This document shows positions 62,685-64,000 of a stretch of DNA of 64,000 bases, in pieces. Position numbers and translations under genes: made by a program. This DNA comes from Affinundibacterium seohonense (GTDB lineage: Bacteria; Pseudomonadota; Gammaproteobacteria; Burkholderiales; Burkholderiaceae_D). The first letter of the stretch is position 1. The number at the start of each line of letters is the position of its first letter. The notes beneath the pieces were generated by a model. The model worked only from the letters and a program-made list of their open reading frames with translations. It ran no database searches and was not told the origin of the DNA. The stretch is taken from positions 62,001-126,000 of the forward strand of contig NZ_JACOFW010000010.1 of assembly GCF_014284305.1 (NCBI RefSeq), read 5' to 3'.

Positions 62685-63791
62685 TTATTCGGTAGATAAG
62701 GGAATGCAAAGATGGGCGATTACACCATTTGGTAAATTATCCTTTAATGTCAGGCTGGCTTGTGCGCCATACAGCGCTAGTAAGCGTTCGCGCACATTCG
62801 CGTTGCCCACATGACTATGATGGTGTTCCGGCTGGTGATGTTCGTCATAGTCTGCAGGTAGACCCATGCCGGTATCGATGATTTTTAAGTGTAAAAATTG
62901 GCCCTCACGTTGTGCACTGACATGCACACTGCCACCTGACATACTTGGTTCTATGCCATGTTTAATCGCATTTTCTACTAGCGGTTGTAGCAGCATAGGT
63001 GCGATGCCTTGTGATTCTAATTCTGCAGGTAAATCAGTCTGATAAGTGAGGCGTTTACCCATGCGAATGGCTAGTAATTCCAAGTAAGAGGTAAGCAGAT
63101 TGAACTCATGTTTTAAAGTCGTTTGTTCGGTTCTTGAAGACAGTAAGCTCGCACGTAAATAATGGATTAGTTGCTCCAACATATGCTGTGCTCGAGCCGG
63201 ATCCAAGGCGATTAAGCCCTGCAAATTTGCTAGGGTATTGAACAGCATGTGTGGCTCGATTTGCGCCTGCAGTAGTTGTAATTGCGCTTGCATCGCTTGT
63301 TTTTCGATGGCGGCCGTACGTGCTTTTTCTTTTTCTTGTTCGGCTTCGAGTTCTGCGAGTTTGGATTGATTCCAAAAAAATATGCCAGCAAACAGACTGA
63401 TGAAGATACTCATGAGAACCATGATGCCTTCGCCGCTCTTGATCACCGATAGAAATCCGGGTGTCTTGAGGCCATAGATGGTCATACCAATGGTGCCACC
63501 GATGAAGTAACCAATCGGTGCGGCGACCATACACATCAACAGAAAAAGAAATCGCGGTGGCTTTTGGTCACGCCAAATCAACCAACGCAAAGTGACGATG
63601 ACCACATTAATGCTGTAGCCGATCAACATCGAGAAGACAAGATTGACAAAGAAAGATTGGCCAGTTCGCAGGATTAAGGTAATAAATAGTGCAACCCCAA
63701 TATTAAAGCCTGTCAGCCAAAGTAAAGACTTCAGAAGACGCAGGCGGAATTCAGGCGAGCTGAGTTGACGTAGCATGGGAGAGTAATTCAT
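62685..63791 (-). CDS. LytS/AlgZ-type sensor histidine kinase
   Basis: This 368-residue kinase is of the His_kinase (PF06580) type. Four hydrophobic helices fill the N-terminal half ('LLWLTGFNIGVALFITLILR', 'VFSMLIGYSINVVIVTLRWLI', 'FLFLLMCMVAAPIGYFIGG', 'VLMSIFISLFAGIFFW'). A coiled linker rich in Ala, Glu and Gln leads to the H-box 'LQAQIEPHMLFNTLANLQGL' and the ATPase part 'PMLLQPLVENAIKHGIEP' and 'DTGMGLPADYDEHH'. The ATG at 63791 is preferred; TTG 63803 is possible. It is the first gene of the pair. Confidence 0.93.
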   Translation of the reverse strand: MNYSPMLRQLSSPEFRLRLLKSLLWLTGFNIGVALFITLILRTGQSFFVNLVFSMLIGYSINVVIVTLRWLIWRDQKPPRFLFLLMCMVAAPIGYFIGGTIGMTIYGLKTPGFLSVIKSGEGIMVLMSIFISLFAGIFFWNQSKLAELEAEQEKEKARTAAIEKQAMQAQLQLLQAQIEPHMLFNTLANLQGLIALDPARAQHMLEQLIHYLRASLLSSRTEQTTLKHEFNLLTSYLELLAIRMGKRLTYQTDLPAELESQGIAPMLLQPLVENAIKHGIEPSMSGGSVHVSAQREGQFLHLKIIDTGMGLPADYDEHHQPEHHHSHVGNANVRERLLALYGAQASLTLKDNLPNGVIAHLCIPLSTE

Positions 63792-63803
63792 ATGGAAATT
63801 CAA

Positions 63804-64000
63804 TTATCATTCATAGCGTAGTGACTGCATTGCACTCATGATGCCGGAGGCGATCTGGATGAGCTGTTACAGATTATCAAACAGTGTAGGTGAGTATGCG
63901 CTTGGTATCGAAGAAATGCGATAAGCGCTGACGTTTAAGTCGCCAAATGAAGAAAGGCTCACTTGACGCTGCGGTATAAGAAAAACGACGCACACTTTAA
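63804..64000. other. Window edge, no gene recognised
   Basis: Upstream of the kinase gene the last 197 bp show no convincing coding frame on either strand. It presumably carries the kinase promoter. Confidence 0.4.

Overview
The window looks like a chromosomal segment of a betaproteobacterium, most likely Burkholderiales and tentatively Oxalobacteraceae. The reasons are the recA-recX-sucC-sucD order, the miaB-ybeZ-ybeY ... corC-lnt cluster, the CusA/CzcA-type metal pumps and a moderate GC content. The genus is my inference from gene order and protein flavour; no 16S rRNA or tRNA gene was found to confirm it.

Layout. 0-5 kb: SOS and TCA genes (recA under a clear LexA box, recX, sucC, sucD). 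5-11.5 kb: a PP2C phosphatase with an FHA protein, a type IV pilin accessory protein divergent from a PglL-type pilin glycosyltransferase, a CoA-transferase, and moaC. 11.6-18.9 kb: a BepA-like protease, then a patchy accessory stretch (a frameshifted fragment, an attC-like inverted repeat, a small membrane protein, a PNPOx-like protein, DUF6928 and DUF4265 proteins), then a leftward four-gene set ending in a YheT-like hydrolase. 18.9-32.9 kb: housekeeping genes (azlCD, pgk, pyk, fba, purC-purE-purK, a Sua5-type tRNA enzyme, SemiSWEET, flavin reductase, miaB, ybeZ/phoH, ybeY), with several hairpin repeats in the gaps. 33-35.7 kb: a small module (DUF4386, XRE regulator, DUF2975, histidine phosphatase, DUF1294) that splits ybeY from corC-lnt. 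38.9-40.1 kb: an orphan nitrate/nitrite transporter.

40.3-58.9 kb is a metal-homeostasis region with two complete heavy-metal RND regulons. The leftward operon encodes adaptor, pump, DUF3240 protein and outer-membrane channel, and is divergent from a QseB/PmrA-like two-component system with a CTTAA direct repeat between them. The rightward set (small His-rich membrane protein, adaptor, pump, two small secreted proteins) is divergent from a CusRS-type two-component system with a perfect palindromic box between them; it has no channel gene of its own. 59-63.8 kb: a DUF5916 protein, an ElaA-like acetyltransferase and a LytTR/LytS-type two-component system.

The most unusual DNA is at 57.55-57.94 kb. 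A 331-bp element with 21-bp perfect terminal inverted repeats and a short target duplication is inserted inside a REP-like hairpin, an intact relative of which sits at 26.0 kb, and the element itself carries an inverted pair of a third hairpin repeat. I saw no CRISPR array, phage, transposase gene, rRNA or tRNA.
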